The notes under the pieces: generated by a model
What the model was told of the DNA's origin: nothing
The model's database searches: none
What the model saw: the letters and a program-made list of their open reading frames with translations, nothing else
Program-made: the position numbers and the translations under genes
In this document: positions 34,677 to 44,446 of the stretch, piece after piece
Numbering within the stretch: the first letter of the stretch is position 1
How the letters are laid out: each line of letters starts with the position of its first letter
Source of the DNA: an uncultured Eubacterium sp.
GTDB lineage: Bacteria; Bacillota; Clostridia; Oscillospirales; Acutalibacteraceae
DNA: 64,000 nt
Direction: 5' to 3'
NCBI RefSeq assembly: GCF_945980375.1
Contig: NZ_CAMFQO010000001.1
Coordinates: 124,001 to 188,000, forward strand

Positions 34677-36908
34677 TTACATTGACTGATGGAATGTACG
34701 CGCAATAACCTCTTCCTGCTTATCCCTTGTAAGCTTATTAAAGTTTACTGCGTATCCTGATACACGGATTGTAAGCGACGGATAAAGGGTTGGGTCCTCC
34801 ATTGCAGCAATAAGCTTTTCGCGGTTCAAAACGTTTACATTAAGATGATGAGCGTCCTGCTCAAAGTAACCGTCAAGCATTGTTGTAAGGTGGTCGATTT
34901 GATTATCCTTATCACTGCCGAGAGCATCCGGAGTGATTGAGAAGGTATTTGAAATACCGTCCTGACAGCAAGCATAGTTAAGCTTTGCAACAGAGTTAAG
35001 AGAAGCCAAAGCGCCCTCGCAATCTCTGCCGTGCATTGGGTTTGCACCCGGAGCAAAAGGCTCGCCTGCTTTTCTGCCGTCAGGTGTTGAGCCTGTCTTT
35101 CTGCCGTACATAACATTTGATGTAATTGTAAGGATTGACAAGGTGTGCTTTGCACCGCGATAGCAAGGAGTCTTGCAAAGCTCGTGATAGAAGTACTCAA
35201 TCAAATCCTTGCCGATAAGGTCTGCTCTGTCGTCATCATTACCGTACTTAGGGAACTTGCCCTCTACCTTAAAGTCGGTGATAATGCCACGCTCGTCCTT
35301 AACAGGAGTAACCTTTGCATACTTAATTGCAGAAAGTGAGTCAACTGCAACAGAGAAGCCTGATACACCAAAAGCCATAAGTCTTTCAACATCTGTATCG
35401 TGCAGTGACATCATAAGTCTTTCATACGCATACTTGTCGTGCATATAGTGAATGATGTTCATTGTATTTACATACAAACGAGCCATCCAAGAAAGATACT
35501 TCTTGTATGCAGTGTAAACCTCCTCGTATGAAAGCTCCTTTTCATCGAAGACATCGCCCTGAGGAGCAATTTGATGTCCCTCGATTTCATCCTTACCGCC
35601 GTTAAGAGCCATAAGAAGAATTTTTGCAAGGTTACATCTTGCACCGAAGAACTGCATTTGCTTGCCCATTTTCATAGCAGATACACAGCAAGCAATAGCG
35701 TAATCGTCGCCGTACATTCTTCTCATAACATCATCGTTTTCGTACTGGATAGAGTCGGTATCAATAGAAACCTGAGCGCAGAAGTTTTTGAAGCCCTGAG
35801 GGAGTCTGTCAGACCACAAAACAGTGATGTTAGGCTCTGCTGAAGGACCAAGGTTGTAAAGTGTTTGAAGTACACGGAATGATGTCTTTGACACCATATG
35901 CTTGCCCTCGCCTGTTACACCTGCCAAAGCCATTGTTACCCAAACAGGATCGCCTGCGAACAAATCGTTATATTCAGGAGTACGAAGGTGACGAACTAAT
36001 CTAAGCTTTACAACAAGGTCATCAATAAGCTCCTGAGCGTGAGTTTCATCAAGCACGCCTTCTTCAAGGTCTCTTTGAATATAAATGTCCATAAACTCAG
36101 CAATTCTGCCGATTGAGTTTGCAGCACCGTTTTGCTCCTTGATAGCACCAAGGTAGCCGAAGTAGAGCCACTGGATTGCTTCTTTTGCATTTGTAGCAGG
36201 CTTTGAAATATCATAGCCGTAGCGAAGAGCCAAGCCCTTGAGCTGATTCATAAAGTCAAGCTGCTTTGACAAATCCTCAAGGCAGTGGATTGTTTCTTCA
36301 TCAAGAACCTCTTTTTCGCCCATCTTTTGCTTGTCAAGCTTCTTTTGCTCAATAAGATAATCCATACCGTAAAGAGCAATGCGGCGATAGTCACCGATAA
36401 TTCTGCCGCGTGCATATGCATCGGGAAGGCCTGTAAGAATACCTGCATGACGTGCAGCCTTCATTGTATCTGTATACGCACGGAATACACCTGTGTTATG
36501 AGTTGTTCTGTATGTGAACTCATCCTTGATTTTTTCTGAAAGCTCGTAGCCGTATGCGTTGCAAGCCTGAACTGCATTTCTAAAGCCGGCAAACGGTGAA
36601 ACGCCTCTCTTAAGAGGAGCATCTGTCTGCAAGCCTACAATAATGTCTGTATCCTTATCAACTACATAACCTGCATCATGTGACAAAATTGAAAGAACTC
36701 GCTCTGTGCATACATCAAGCACGCCGCCCTTTTCATTTTCTGCAATAAGGAGCTCATTTACTCTTTGCATTGTCTTATTTGTTCTTTCTGTCGGTCCCTG
36801 CAAGAATGAGCCGTCTCCGTCATACGGTGTGTAGTTAAGCTTAATGAAGTTTGACACATCAATACCGTCACACCAAACACCCTTGTTAAAATTTCTCCAC
36901 GCTTCCAT
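34677..36908 (-). CDS. pflB: formate C-acetyltransferase (pyruvate formate-lyase)
   Basis: The 743-residue protein has the adjacent active-site cysteines in [12 protein letters not shown] (near residues 405-406). The glycyl-radical site is RVSGYAVNF near residue 718. It converts pyruvate and CoA to acetyl-CoA and formate in anaerobic sugar fermentation. It lies 28 bp after a DUF134 regulator gene and upstream of its activase. Length and motifs match true PFL rather than choline or glycerol lyases. Confidence 0.98.
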   Translation of the reverse strand: MEAWRNFNKGVWCDGIDVSNFIKLNYTPYDGDGSFLQGPTERTNKTMQRVNELLIAENEKGGVLDVCTERVLSILSHDAGYVVDKDTDIIVGLQTDAPLKRGVSPFAGFRNAVQACNAYGYELSEKIKDEFTYRTTHNTGVFRAYTDTMKAARHAGILTGLPDAYARGRIIGDYRRIALYGMDYLIEQKKLDKQKMGEKEVLDEETIHCLEDLSKQLDFMNQLKGLALRYGYDISKPATNAKEAIQWLYFGYLGAIKEQNGAANSIGRIAEFMDIYIQRDLEEGVLDETHAQELIDDLVVKLRLVRHLRTPEYNDLFAGDPVWVTMALAGVTGEGKHMVSKTSFRVLQTLYNLGPSAEPNITVLWSDRLPQGFKNFCAQVSIDTDSIQYENDDVMRRMYGDDYAIACCVSAMKMGKQMQFFGARCNLAKILLMALNGGKDEIEGHQIAPQGDVFDEKELSYEEVYTAYKKYLSWMARLYVNTMNIIHYMHDKYAYERLMMSLHDTDVERLMAFGVSGFSVAVDSLSAIKYAKVTPVKDERGIITDFKVEGKFPKYGNDDDRADLIGKDLIEYFYHELCKTPCYRGAKHTLSILTITSNVMYGRKTGSTPDGRKAGEPFAPGANPMHGRDCEGALASLNSVAKLNYACCQDGISNTFSITPDALGSDKDNQIDHLTTMLDGYFEQDAHHLNVNVLNREKLIAAMEDPTLYPSLTIRVSGYAVNFNKLTRDKQEEVIARTFHQSM

Positions 36909-36936
36909 TTCTTTTCCTCCGTAAAAATTTGTAATG

Positions 36937-37317
36937 TTATCGAGTCACATTGATTTTACACTGTGGGCTTGTACCGTGTTCACAGTCAACACATGCCTTT
37001 TGACCGCATCTGCGACAGCATGTACTGCTGCTCCTGCACAGCTCCACATCGCCGCCGTGAATAACAAGTGACTTTCCGTTAATTATAGCGTCAGCAGTTT
37101 TGAGCCTCGCCGATTCGTATATTGCAGCAACGGTCGACCTTGCAACATCCATTTGCTTTGCACACTCCTCTTGAGAATAACTAAGAGTGTCCATCAATCG
37201 CATAACCTCGTATTCATCAAGGGTTAAATCAACCACATCGGCATAGTCACCAAATGGCCTAAATCCCATAATATCAGGATAAGCGCAAATGCGTCTGGGC
37301 TTTCTTGGTCTCGCCAT
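36937..37317 (-). CDS. DUF134/UPF0251 DNA-binding protein with Cys-rich tail
   Basis: ATG 37317 ([20 protein letters not shown]) has GGAGGTG 7 bases upstream and gives 126 residues. The start is the family hallmark. A sigma-r4-like helix-turn-helix follows ([20 protein letters not shown]). The tail carries a cysteine cluster ([19 protein letters not shown]), likely a metal or redox site. It lies directly upstream of oxygen-sensitive PflB and has a palindrome over its own promoter, so it may regulate itself and pflB. That regulation is inferred. Confidence 0.9.
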   Translation of the reverse strand: MARPRKPRRICAYPDIMGFRPFGDYADVVDLTLDEYEVMRLMDTLSYSQEECAKQMDVARSTVAAIYESARLKTADAIINGKSLVIHGGDVELCRSSSTCCRRCGQKACVDCEHGTSPQCKINVTR

Positions 37318-37361
37318 AAAACACCTCCGAGATGACAATACCTTTTCTTGCTTCATTGGTA

Positions 37362-37392
37362 TTATACTACATTATTGACATATGTCAATAAC
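37362..37392 (-). promoter_or_regulatory. promoter with 20-bp palindrome before the DUF134-pflB operon
   Basis: TTATTGACATATGTCAATAA (37373-37392) is a perfect palindrome. It contains the - strand TTGACA -35 box (37384-37389); TATAAT (37362-37367) follows after 16 bp. A regulator bound there would block RNA polymerase. Confidence 0.7.
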
Positions 37393-37477
37393 TTTTTTCA
37401 ACTTTTTCAAATTCTTACATATGTATAAAAAACCGCCCTGAATTTTCGTCAAATTCAAGGCGTTAAATTCTACCGTA

Positions 37478-38080
37478 TTAAAGACCTTTTACATAATCGC
37501 AAATCACATCGCAAATCTTATCCTCGCTCATTTTTGAGGTTGAAAAGCACATTGCATAATTGCTTGCCTTGCCCCACTTTCCGTCGCCGAGGAAATTATA
37601 ATACGAGGCACGCTCTCTGTCCCTTTGCTCAACAAACCTACGTGCGTTGCGAGGCTTATCGGAGGCATCACTCTTTAAGTAACGTTCAACTCTGTCCTCA
37701 ATATCCGCACCGATAAACACAGGGATAACCTCCACACCGTCGGTATCCTCAAGTATTTTGTCAGCGCGTCTGCCGACTATTACACACGGTCCTTCATCGG
37801 CGGCATTTTCTATAACCCTTCGCTGTGCCTCAAGCACCTTGCCCGAGTTTACGGCATTGTCGATTGAGTAAGGGTCCATAACAACGGAAAACAAAAATGA
37901 GCGAGTAGGCTGTTCGTCAAACATCTCAAACAAGCCCTCGTCAACGCCAAGCTCACGCGAGCGTTCACGAAGCTCATCCTTGTCAAAATAAGCAATGCCC
38001 AGCCTCTCGGCAACCTTTTTGCCTATTTCCTTACCGCCCGAGCAATACTCTCTGCCGATAGCGATTACATATTTTTTCAT
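37478..38080 (-). CDS. cytidylate kinase-like P-loop protein
   Basis: The 200-residue protein begins with a P-loop IAIGREYCSGGKEIGKKVAE and continues with IAYFDKDELRERSRELG, then PCVIVGRRADKILED, and QRDRERASYYNFLGDGKWGK as lid and base-binding parts. This is the cytidylate-kinase-like AAA_26 family common in clostridia, distinct from canonical Cmk. Its substrate is not known. The gene lies 16 bp after the LOG-family gene, so the two are probably co-transcribed. Confidence 0.85.
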   Translation of the reverse strand: MKKYVIAIGREYCSGGKEIGKKVAERLGIAYFDKDELRERSRELGVDEGLFEMFDEQPTRSFLFSVVMDPYSIDNAVNSGKVLEAQRRVIENAADEGPCVIVGRRADKILEDTDGVEVIPVFIGADIEDRVERYLKSDASDKPRNARRFVEQRDRERASYYNFLGDGKWGKASNYAMCFSTSKMSEDKICDVICDYVKGL

Positions 38081-38096
38081 ATTGTACCTTGCACCC

Positions 38097-38678
38097 CTAT
38101 TTCAAATCCTTAACGGTCATATTATCCATATTGTCGTTTTCAATATAATCAATCATACTGTCAAATTGAGTTTCATCAAACACAGCAAAAAGACGTTCGC
38201 AGTTTGGCTTAATGAACTCTGTGTCAATAGCGTACTTAATTGTATCAACAAGCAAATCATAATATCCGTCGATATTATAAATTGCGATAGGCTTTCTGTG
38301 TCTGCCGAGCTGCTTGAGCGTAAGCACCTCAAAAAGCTCCTCAAATGTACCCGAGCCACCCGGTGTGATTATAAAGGCATCAGACAAGTCCTCCATAATT
38401 CCCTTGCGCTCACGCATGGTTTGGGTAACAGTAAGCTCATCACAACCCCAATTTACAAATTCATCCAAGTCTTCCTTAAAAAATTCCGGAACAACTCCGT
38501 GAATTTTGCCTCCGCCCTTCTTAAAGCCTCTTGAAACAGCGCCCATTTCACCGGTAGCACCTGCACCGAATACAAGGTTATGGCCGTGCTTTGCAAGATA
38601 TTCTCCCATTGCCTCAACAGGCTTTATGTATTTTTCATCTATTGTTTTGCTTGCCGCACCGAAAACACAAATATTCAT
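38097..38678 (-). CDS. LOG family protein (nucleotide 5'-monophosphate phosphoribohydrolase type)
   Basis: The 193-residue protein has the hallmark FIITPGGSGTFEELFEVLTL and the Rossmann-like opening NICVFGAASKTIDEKYI with VFGAGATGEMGAVSRG. Members remove the base from cytokinin or purine nucleotides, and older annotations as lysine decarboxylase are misleading. It pairs with the downstream kinase-like gene, which suggests nucleotide handling, but no substrate is known. It diverges from galT. Confidence 0.88.
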   Translation of the reverse strand: MNICVFGAASKTIDEKYIKPVEAMGEYLAKHGHNLVFGAGATGEMGAVSRGFKKGGGKIHGVVPEFFKEDLDEFVNWGCDELTVTQTMRERKGIMEDLSDAFIITPGGSGTFEELFEVLTLKQLGRHRKPIAIYNIDGYYDLLVDTIKYAIDTEFIKPNCERLFAVFDETQFDSMIDYIENDNMDNMTVKDLK

Positions 38679-38791
38679 ATCATCACCCTATCTGTATTAT
38701 ATATTGTATTAACAGAATAACACGAAAATGCTATGCCGTAAAGCAAAATAAGCAAAAGTTAACAAAAAGTTATACAATTACCAAATATATA

Positions 38792-38820
38792 TTGAAATCT
38801 CTTTTAATAACATTTATAAT
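38792..38820 (+). promoter_or_regulatory. promoter of the galT operon
   Basis: TTGAAA and TATAAT are separated by 17 bp, 32 bp before the galT start in the divergent region. Confidence 0.8.
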
Positions 38821-38852
38821 ATTTTAGAACAAATTAGAAAAGGGGTCGCGTT

Positions 38853-40349
38853 ATGAACATAAACACAGCAATCAAATCTTTGGTAAAATATGCTATTGAC
38901 AATGATATGATAAAAAAAGAGGATGAAATTTGGGCAATTAATTCCGTTTGTCAGGCTCTTGAGATGGATGCCTTCGATGAATGTGAGGTGCAGGATGCCG
39001 AGCTTGAGGAAATACTCGCTTCAATCCTCGACTATGCGGTAGAAAACGGTCTTTGCGAGGACAGTGTTGTATACCGTGATTTATTTGATACAAAAATTAT
39101 GGGACTTCTTACACCCAAGCCGAGCGAGGTTATCTGCAAGTTCAACGAGCTTTACAAGGCATCACCTAAGCAGGCAACAGATTATTACTACAAGCTAAGC
39201 TGTGACAGCGATTACATACGCACATACAGAATTAAAAACGATGTCAAATGGATAACAAAAACAGAGTACGGTGATATTGACATCACCATTAACCTTTCAA
39301 AACCGGAAAAGGACCCAAAGGCTATTGCGGCGGCTCTTAAAATGAAATCCACCTCATACCCAAAATGCCTTTTGTGCAAGGAAAACGAGGGCTATGCAGG
39401 CAGAGTAAACCACCCTGCACGCCAAAACCACCGTATCATTCCCATGGTGCTTGACGGCGAGGACTTCTTTATGCAGTATTCTCCGTATGTTTACTACAAC
39501 GAGCATTGCATAGTATTTAACGCAAAGCACACCCCGATGAAAATTGACAAGGCTGCTATCGTAAAGCTCCTTTCGTTCCTCGAATTATTCCCGCACTATT
39601 TCATCGGCTCAAATGCAGGTCTGCCGATTGTAGGCGGCTCAATCCTCACCCACGAGCATTTTCAGGGAGGCAACTACGAATTTGCCATGGCAAAGGCTCC
39701 TATCGAAACTCCGTTTACATTTGAGGGCTACGAGGACGTTGAGGGCGGTATCGTAAAATGGCCCATGAGTGTTATCAGGCTCGCCTGCGAGGACAAGGAC
39801 AGACTTGCCGACCTTGCCGGAATAATCTTTAACGCATGGGAGGGCTACACCGACGAGGAGGCATTTATCCTCGGAAAAGAATATGACGGCGAGCTTCACA
39901 ATGCTATCACCCCTATAACAAGAATGAGAAACGGCAAATTCGAGATTGACCTTGTTTTGAGGAACAACATCACAACCGAGGAATATCCCGCAGGCTATTA
40001 TCACCCACACCCGGAGCATCACCACATCAAAAAGGAAAACATCGGTCTTATCGAGGTTATGGGGCTTGCTGTTTTGCCGTCAAGGCTCAAGGGCGAAATG
40101 GAGGCTCTTGCAAAGGCTATGCTTAACGGCGACGATATTCGCAACGACGAGGTGCTTGCAAAGCACTACGAATGGTCTGAAATGATTAAGAATAAGCACA
40201 ATATAAACGCAAATAATATTGACGATATTCTTAAGCAGGAGATTGGTCTTGTGTTTACCGAAATCCTTGAGCAATGCGGAGTTTACGACAGAACGCAAAC
40301 GGGCAAGGCTCAGTTTATCAAATTCCTTGAAAGTGTTAAAACAAAGTAA
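38853..40349 (+). CDS. galT: UDP-glucose--hexose-1-phosphate uridylyltransferase, class II
   Basis: The 498-residue protein is the Firmicute GalT type 2, with CLLCKENEGYAGRVNHPARQ, ILTHEHFQGGNYEFAMAKAP and the C-terminal HHHIKKENIGLIEVMGLAVL. It exchanges UMP between UDP-glucose and galactose 1-phosphate in the Leloir pathway. An AAAGGGG precedes the ATG. The stop overlaps the next start, and the third gene is an alpha-galactosidase, which supplies galactose. Confidence 0.97.
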   Translation: MNINTAIKSLVKYAIDNDMIKKEDEIWAINSVCQALEMDAFDECEVQDAELEEILASILDYAVENGLCEDSVVYRDLFDTKIMGLLTPKPSEVICKFNELYKASPKQATDYYYKLSCDSDYIRTYRIKNDVKWITKTEYGDIDITINLSKPEKDPKAIAAALKMKSTSYPKCLLCKENEGYAGRVNHPARQNHRIIPMVLDGEDFFMQYSPYVYYNEHCIVFNAKHTPMKIDKAAIVKLLSFLELFPHYFIGSNAGLPIVGGSILTHEHFQGGNYEFAMAKAPIETPFTFEGYEDVEGGIVKWPMSVIRLACEDKDRLADLAGIIFNAWEGYTDEEAFILGKEYDGELHNAITPITRMRNGKFEIDLVLRNNITTEEYPAGYYHPHPEHHHIKKENIGLIEVMGLAVLPSRLKGEMEALAKAMLNGDDIRNDEVLAKHYEWSEMIKNKHNINANNIDDILKQEIGLVFTEILEQCGVYDRTQTGKAQFIKFLESVKTK

Positions 40350-41149
40350 TGAGCTTTAATTTTCACACCCACACCGTAAGGTGCAATCACGCCTCGGGAG
40401 CAGACGAGGAATATGTCCTTTGTGCAATACAAAACGGCTACACCGTTATGGGCTTTTCCGACCATGCTCCGTATGCTTTTCCTAACGGACACAAAAGCGG
40501 ATACAGGATTAGCCTTGAAGATACGCAGGACTATGTAAGCTCTGTAAGAGCTTTGCAGGAAAAATACAAAGGCATTATTGATATTAGGCTTGGATTTGAG
40601 CTTGAATATTTCCCTGATTTGTTCGACAAAGAGATTGAATACCTTAAAAGCTTCAAGTATGATTATTTAATTCTCGGTCAGCACTACACCGACAATGAAT
40701 ACGAGCCATATGCAAAGTATTCGGGAGTAGAAACAGACTCTGTTGCTGTTTTGGACAAATACATTTCGCAGGTTATTATGGGTGTAAAAACAGGTGCGTT
40801 CACCTATGTGGCTCATCCGGATTTAATTAATTTTACAGGCGACAAACAGGTTTACTTAAAGAAAATGGCTTATTTTGTTGAAAGGCTGAAGGAAACGGGA
40901 ATACCGCTTGAATTTAATTTTTTGGGCTACACGTCAAAGCGAAACTACCCAAACAATGACTTTTGGCAAATTGTTGCAAAATCAGGCAACCCCGTTATCA
41001 TAGGTCTTGATGCGCACAGCCCGAACGTGTACGGCGACAAAGAAAATCTTGGCAAGGCAAAGGAGCTTCTTAACACCCTTGGCATAACACCGATTGAGCT
41101 TAATGATTTAAGGCTTATTAATTGGGAGGGCAAGTATGAGCAATTTTAG
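40349..41149 (+). CDS. PHP-domain phosphatase, histidinol-phosphatase family
   Basis: The 266-residue protein has the PHP metal motifs NFHTHTVRCNHASG at the N-terminus, MGFSDHAPY, LGFELEYFPD, YLILGQHY and the late HPDLINF and GLDAHSP. The family includes HisK histidinol-phosphate phosphatase. It sits between galT and an alpha-galactosidase, overlapping both, and no his genes are near. It may therefore act on a sugar phosphate here, but the sequence alone does not decide. Confidence 0.87.
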   Translation: MSFNFHTHTVRCNHASGADEEYVLCAIQNGYTVMGFSDHAPYAFPNGHKSGYRISLEDTQDYVSSVRALQEKYKGIIDIRLGFELEYFPDLFDKEIEYLKSFKYDYLILGQHYTDNEYEPYAKYSGVETDSVAVLDKYISQVIMGVKTGAFTYVAHPDLINFTGDKQVYLKKMAYFVERLKETGIPLEFNFLGYTSKRNYPNNDFWQIVAKSGNPVIIGLDAHSPNVYGDKENLGKAKELLNTLGITPIELNDLRLINWEGKYEQF

Positions 41150-42407
41150 ACAATGGGCAAAAACTGCTCCGTGCGGTTGGAACAGCTGGGACTGCTTTGG
41201 TGCCGGAGTAACCGAAGAGGAGCTTATTGCAAACGCCGATTATATGGCAAAGAATCTTAAGCAGTACGGTTGGGAATACATCGTGTGCGACATACAATGG
41301 TACGAGCCAAAGGCAAGAAGCAACGATTATAATAATTTTACCGAGCTTTGTATGGACGAATACGGCAGGCTGATTCCTGCCGAAAACCGTTTTCCGTCAA
41401 GCGCCGGGGGCAAGGGCTTCAAGCCTATTGCAGATTATGTTCATTCACTCGGGCTGAAATTCGGCATACATATTATGCGCGGTATTCCGCGACAGGCAGT
41501 CCACCAAAACTGTCCTATTTACAACAGCGACAAAACCTGCAGAGAGGTTGCACATCATTTTTCCGTATGCTCCTGGAACACCGATATGTACGGTATGTAC
41601 AACTGCGAGGGTGCACAGGAATACTATAATTCAATCATAAATATGTACGCTGATTGGGGCGTTGATTTCATTAAGTGCGACGACATCTGCGTAACCGAAT
41701 TCAGAAAATGGGATAATCCGTACTCCGCAGATTACGAAATTGAAATGCTCCGTAAGGCAATAGACGGCTGTGGCAGAGAAATCGTGCTGTCGCTGTCGCC
41801 CGGTCCTGCACCGAGAGAAAAGGCGGAGCATCTTTGCAAAAACGCAAATATGTGGAGGATGACCGGCGATTTTTGGGATTTGTGGGAGCATCTTTATCCT
41901 ATGTTTGACAAATGCAAGCAGTGGCAGGGCGTAACAAAGCAAGGCAATTATCCCGACTGTGATATGCTGCCGATAGGCAGAATATCAAAGCTTTGCTCGT
42001 ATCACGGAGCACAAAACAGGATGTCCAATTTCACTAAAGCCGAGCATTATACACTTATGTCACTTTGGGGAATATTTGGCAGTCCGCTTATGATAGGCGG
42101 AAATATGCCTGAAAACGACGATTTCACTCTCTCGCTTTTACAAAACGAGGAATATATGCTGATGCACAAAACGGCTCAAAACGCAAAAGAAATCGAACGC
42201 AACGAGATTGACGGCAAGGGCTACATAATTTGGGCGGCGGAAAGCGAAAAACACAAATACACCGCCCTGTTCAACACCGACGACAAGCCTATAACAGTTA
42301 ATTACAGCGTTCAAAACGCCTACGATATTTGGCAAAAAAATACAGTCTGTACCGACACGCTCACAATTGAAGCACACGGCGCAAGACTGCTGAAAACCGA
42401 AAAATAA
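41136..42407 (+). CDS. alpha-galactosidase, GH27 family
   Basis: The 423-residue protein starts at the catalytic barrel with PCGWNSWDCFGAGVTEEEL and YIVCDIQWYEP. The probable nucleophile is in VDFIKCDDIC (Asp near 182), and the probable acid/base Asp is in WRMTGDFWDLWEH (near 245). A small beta domain ends the protein. There is no signal peptide, so it acts in the cytoplasm on imported alpha-galactosides such as melibiose or raffinose. It overlaps the PHP gene by 14 bp and shares an operon with galT. GH27 members with alpha-N-acetylgalactosaminidase activity cannot be excluded. Confidence 0.92.
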   Translation: MSNFRQWAKTAPCGWNSWDCFGAGVTEEELIANADYMAKNLKQYGWEYIVCDIQWYEPKARSNDYNNFTELCMDEYGRLIPAENRFPSSAGGKGFKPIADYVHSLGLKFGIHIMRGIPRQAVHQNCPIYNSDKTCREVAHHFSVCSWNTDMYGMYNCEGAQEYYNSIINMYADWGVDFIKCDDICVTEFRKWDNPYSADYEIEMLRKAIDGCGREIVLSLSPGPAPREKAEHLCKNANMWRMTGDFWDLWEHLYPMFDKCKQWQGVTKQGNYPDCDMLPIGRISKLCSYHGAQNRMSNFTKAEHYTLMSLWGIFGSPLMIGGNMPENDDFTLSLLQNEEYMLMHKTAQNAKEIERNEIDGKGYIIWAAESEKHKYTALFNTDDKPITVNYSVQNAYDIWQKNTVCTDTLTIEAHGARLLKTEK

Positions 42408-42445
42408 AAAATCCCGATGCACAAAAAAGCATCGGGATTTTTTAT
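42406..42445. terminator. bidirectional terminator after the gal operon
   Basis: A 12-bp stem AAATCCCGATGC / GCATCGGGATTT with an A-rich loop and T-runs on both strands separates two convergent genes. Confidence 0.92.
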
Positions 42446-42454
42446 TTTTATTTA

Positions 42455-43798
42455 CTATTTTTGAGGACCGTTGTAGCCCTTTTCCTCTTGGAATTTTGCA
42501 ATCTTGTCGATAACCGAAAGAACAACATCAAAGCCAAGACCTACTGTATCCTCACTGAAGCGCTCAGGCATATCTCTCCATGTGTGATAGTACCAGGTGA
42601 GCATTGGGTTTTGAGCAGCAAAGGTAACAGACTTAATGCCTGCCCTTGTCATAGGTGTTGAATCACAGCCTCCAACAGGATTGTGGATGCAACCGTTTGT
42701 TTTTGACTCAATTCCCATTTCAGCAAAGGTGTCCTTAAACATCTTTTCCATATCGGTGTCAAAGCGACAGCCCTGCCAATCGTCCTTAATAACTACCTCA
42801 AAGTAATCCTCGTCGGCAACAGAGTCGATATTAATGTTCCATGCATTCTTTGTCATATCGTCAAATCTGTGCTCCTGTGCAAAGAACATTGAGCCGCGAA
42901 GGCCTGCTTCCTCAGAGCCGATGTTCGCATCAATGATACGGCAGTTCTTTGGCATCTTATCCGGGTTTTCCTTAAAATATTTAAGAACAGCATAGCTAAG
43001 ACCGATACCTGTTGCATTATCCATTGCACCGCGAGATGCATTTCTTGGGTTAGGGTCGCCCCACATAACAACAAACAACGAGCCGATAGCTGTTACGATA
43101 GGAACAAAATTCATGGCAAACATAATGTTTGTGTAAACCTGTGAGTTAAGAAACGTAGCTGCCCACTGTGCACCCGCAAAGCTTGCAATGTTTACAACTG
43201 CCATAAAGACTGAAAACAACGCCATTAAAATAACGCAAACTGCACCAAAGCCAACCTTACCGTAGGTTGCAATAAGACCCATAACAGGCTTTGTGTCCTT
43301 GTACTTATATGCATGCTCGCTGTGTCGCCAGCACCAAGATGTGTCTGTGTGGCCCGAAAGGATGATTGTGTAATCGTACTTGCCGTCCTCCGGCTCCAAA
43401 ACGCCGAGGGTGTTACGGCTGATTTCCTGCGGGAAGAACATATCAAACCATGTTTTGTAGAAAAAGCAGCTGAACACAAGCCAAACAATTGTGATAATGC
43501 CGAGAGCCGCAAGTGCATACCAAAGATTGTTAAAGCCACAGGCAACAGCAATAATTGCACCGATGCTGATGATAACTCCTGCCCAGCCTGCATATGAAAG
43601 ACCGCCGATTGATGAACGGGGAGATACTGCAAACTCCTCTGTCTTTGGCTCAATGCCAATCTCTCTCAGCTTGTCGCCCATATATTCGTGGAGCTTAATT
43701 TCGCCGTCTGTACCCGGCAGACGAGAGCCGATTTTATGTGCCGCGTGTTCAACAATACTCATTGCCTCACGGGCATATTTTCTGTTTTCTTCCTTCAT
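42455..43798 (-). CDS. membrane-embedded M28-family metallopeptidase
   Basis: The 447-residue protein has M28 zinc-ligand motifs: IILSGHTDTSW, RGAMDNATGIGLSYAVL, GSEEAGLRGSMFFAQEH (Glu-Glu), and a late YYHTWRD. Two membrane segments lie near residues 68-120. Two or three more lie between the first and second zinc-ligand motifs (GAVCVILMALFSVFMAVVNI and MNFVPIVTAIGSLFVVM). The active site is thus assembled from parts on either side of a membrane hairpin. It is probably an aminopeptidase; substrate unknown. It is convergent to the gal operon. Confidence 0.87.
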   Translation of the reverse strand: MKEENRKYAREAMSIVEHAAHKIGSRLPGTDGEIKLHEYMGDKLREIGIEPKTEEFAVSPRSSIGGLSYAGWAGVIISIGAIIAVACGFNNLWYALAALGIITIVWLVFSCFFYKTWFDMFFPQEISRNTLGVLEPEDGKYDYTIILSGHTDTSWCWRHSEHAYKYKDTKPVMGLIATYGKVGFGAVCVILMALFSVFMAVVNIASFAGAQWAATFLNSQVYTNIMFAMNFVPIVTAIGSLFVVMWGDPNPRNASRGAMDNATGIGLSYAVLKYFKENPDKMPKNCRIIDANIGSEEAGLRGSMFFAQEHRFDDMTKNAWNINIDSVADEDYFEVVIKDDWQGCRFDTDMEKMFKDTFAEMGIESKTNGCIHNPVGGCDSTPMTRAGIKSVTFAAQNPMLTWYYHTWRDMPERFSEDTVGLGFDVVLSVIDKIAKFQEEKGYNGPQK

Positions 43799-43883
43799 AA
43801 AGAAAATCCCCCTTTTCCTAAAACTGCTTATATTTTAGCATATATCAAAAGGGCATTGCAATATATTTTTACATAATATGGCA

Positions 43884-43920
43884 AAAAGCGTATTGAACTT
43901 TATGTTCAATACGCTTTTAC
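43884..43920 (-). terminator. terminator at the 3' end of the virion module
   Basis: A 12-bp stem AGCGTATTGAAC / GTTCAATACGCT with a 5-base loop is followed by TTTTT on the - strand and TTTT on the + strand. It carries the ATTGAAC/GTTCAAT core. It closes the virion-gene operon, which ends at 43969. Confidence 0.86.
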
Positions 43921-43921
43921 A

Positions 43922-43952
43922 ATCCCCTTATTAGATATTAACAAGGGGAGCC
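43922..43952 (+). repeat. CCCCTCAG-type intergenic repeat, copy D (short)
   Basis: ATCCCCTTATTAGATATTAA then CAAGGGGAGCC; the middle segment is deleted, leaving a CCCCTT/AAGGGG hairpin. As with copies A and C it stands next to an ATTGAAC-type terminator. It is followed by GGTTCAGACAATTTATC, close to GGTTCAGACCATTTATC after copy C. Confidence 0.65.
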
Positions 43953-43968
43953 AACCGGTTCAGACAAT

Positions 43969-44442
43969 TTATCTAAAGCCGATAACCAAATAGGATTTAC
44001 CTAACTGATTATAGCATTGCCTTTCAAAGACTGCAGTTGTGGCGCCCGTAGCAACCTCAAGATAATTGCCGTCAAGATTTAATCCAACCATACTGCCGTT
44101 TATTGTGGCAATACCAAAATAATTATAGTCCATGTTGTTGCCGAAGTCTGCCACACTCGGAGGCTGACTGACGGCAAATACAAAGCAAATTGAAGGTTCA
44201 AAGCCCAAATTAAGCTTAACTCTGCGTGTATCCGCACCGTCTCCGAGATAAACCGCACAGTTAATAGGATTGCTCCAAGCCTTTTTCTGCTCCATGGTAA
44301 CATGGGCAGAGGCGCTCCAAATATGGTCGCTGATTGCCTTGTCAATTAAAGCATTATCGTTGTTAAAATCCTCCATTTTGGGCACATCCGTGCCTACCCA
44401 TTGATTAAGTCCAAGCTCCTCTGTTTTGTTTGTACTGCTCAA
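43969..44442 (-). CDS. phage tail-fibre-like protein
   Basis: The 157-residue protein starts with the stretch LGLNQWVGTDVPKMEDFNND, then NALIDKAISDHI, which opens many clostridial prophage tail-fibre proteins. The rest is a beta-rich C-terminal part ending YLVIGFR. It is short for a fibre, so it may be only a tip or a truncated form. Start is TTG 44442 with AGGTG upstream. It is the last gene of the virion module. Confidence 0.8.
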   Translation of the reverse strand: MSSTNKTEELGLNQWVGTDVPKMEDFNNDNALIDKAISDHIWSASAHVTMEQKKAWSNPINCAVYLGDGADTRRVKLNLGFEPSICFVFAVSQPPSVADFGNNMDYNYFGIATINGSMVGLNLDGNYLEVATGATTAVFERQCYNQLGKSYLVIGFR

Positions 44443-44446
44443 ATAA

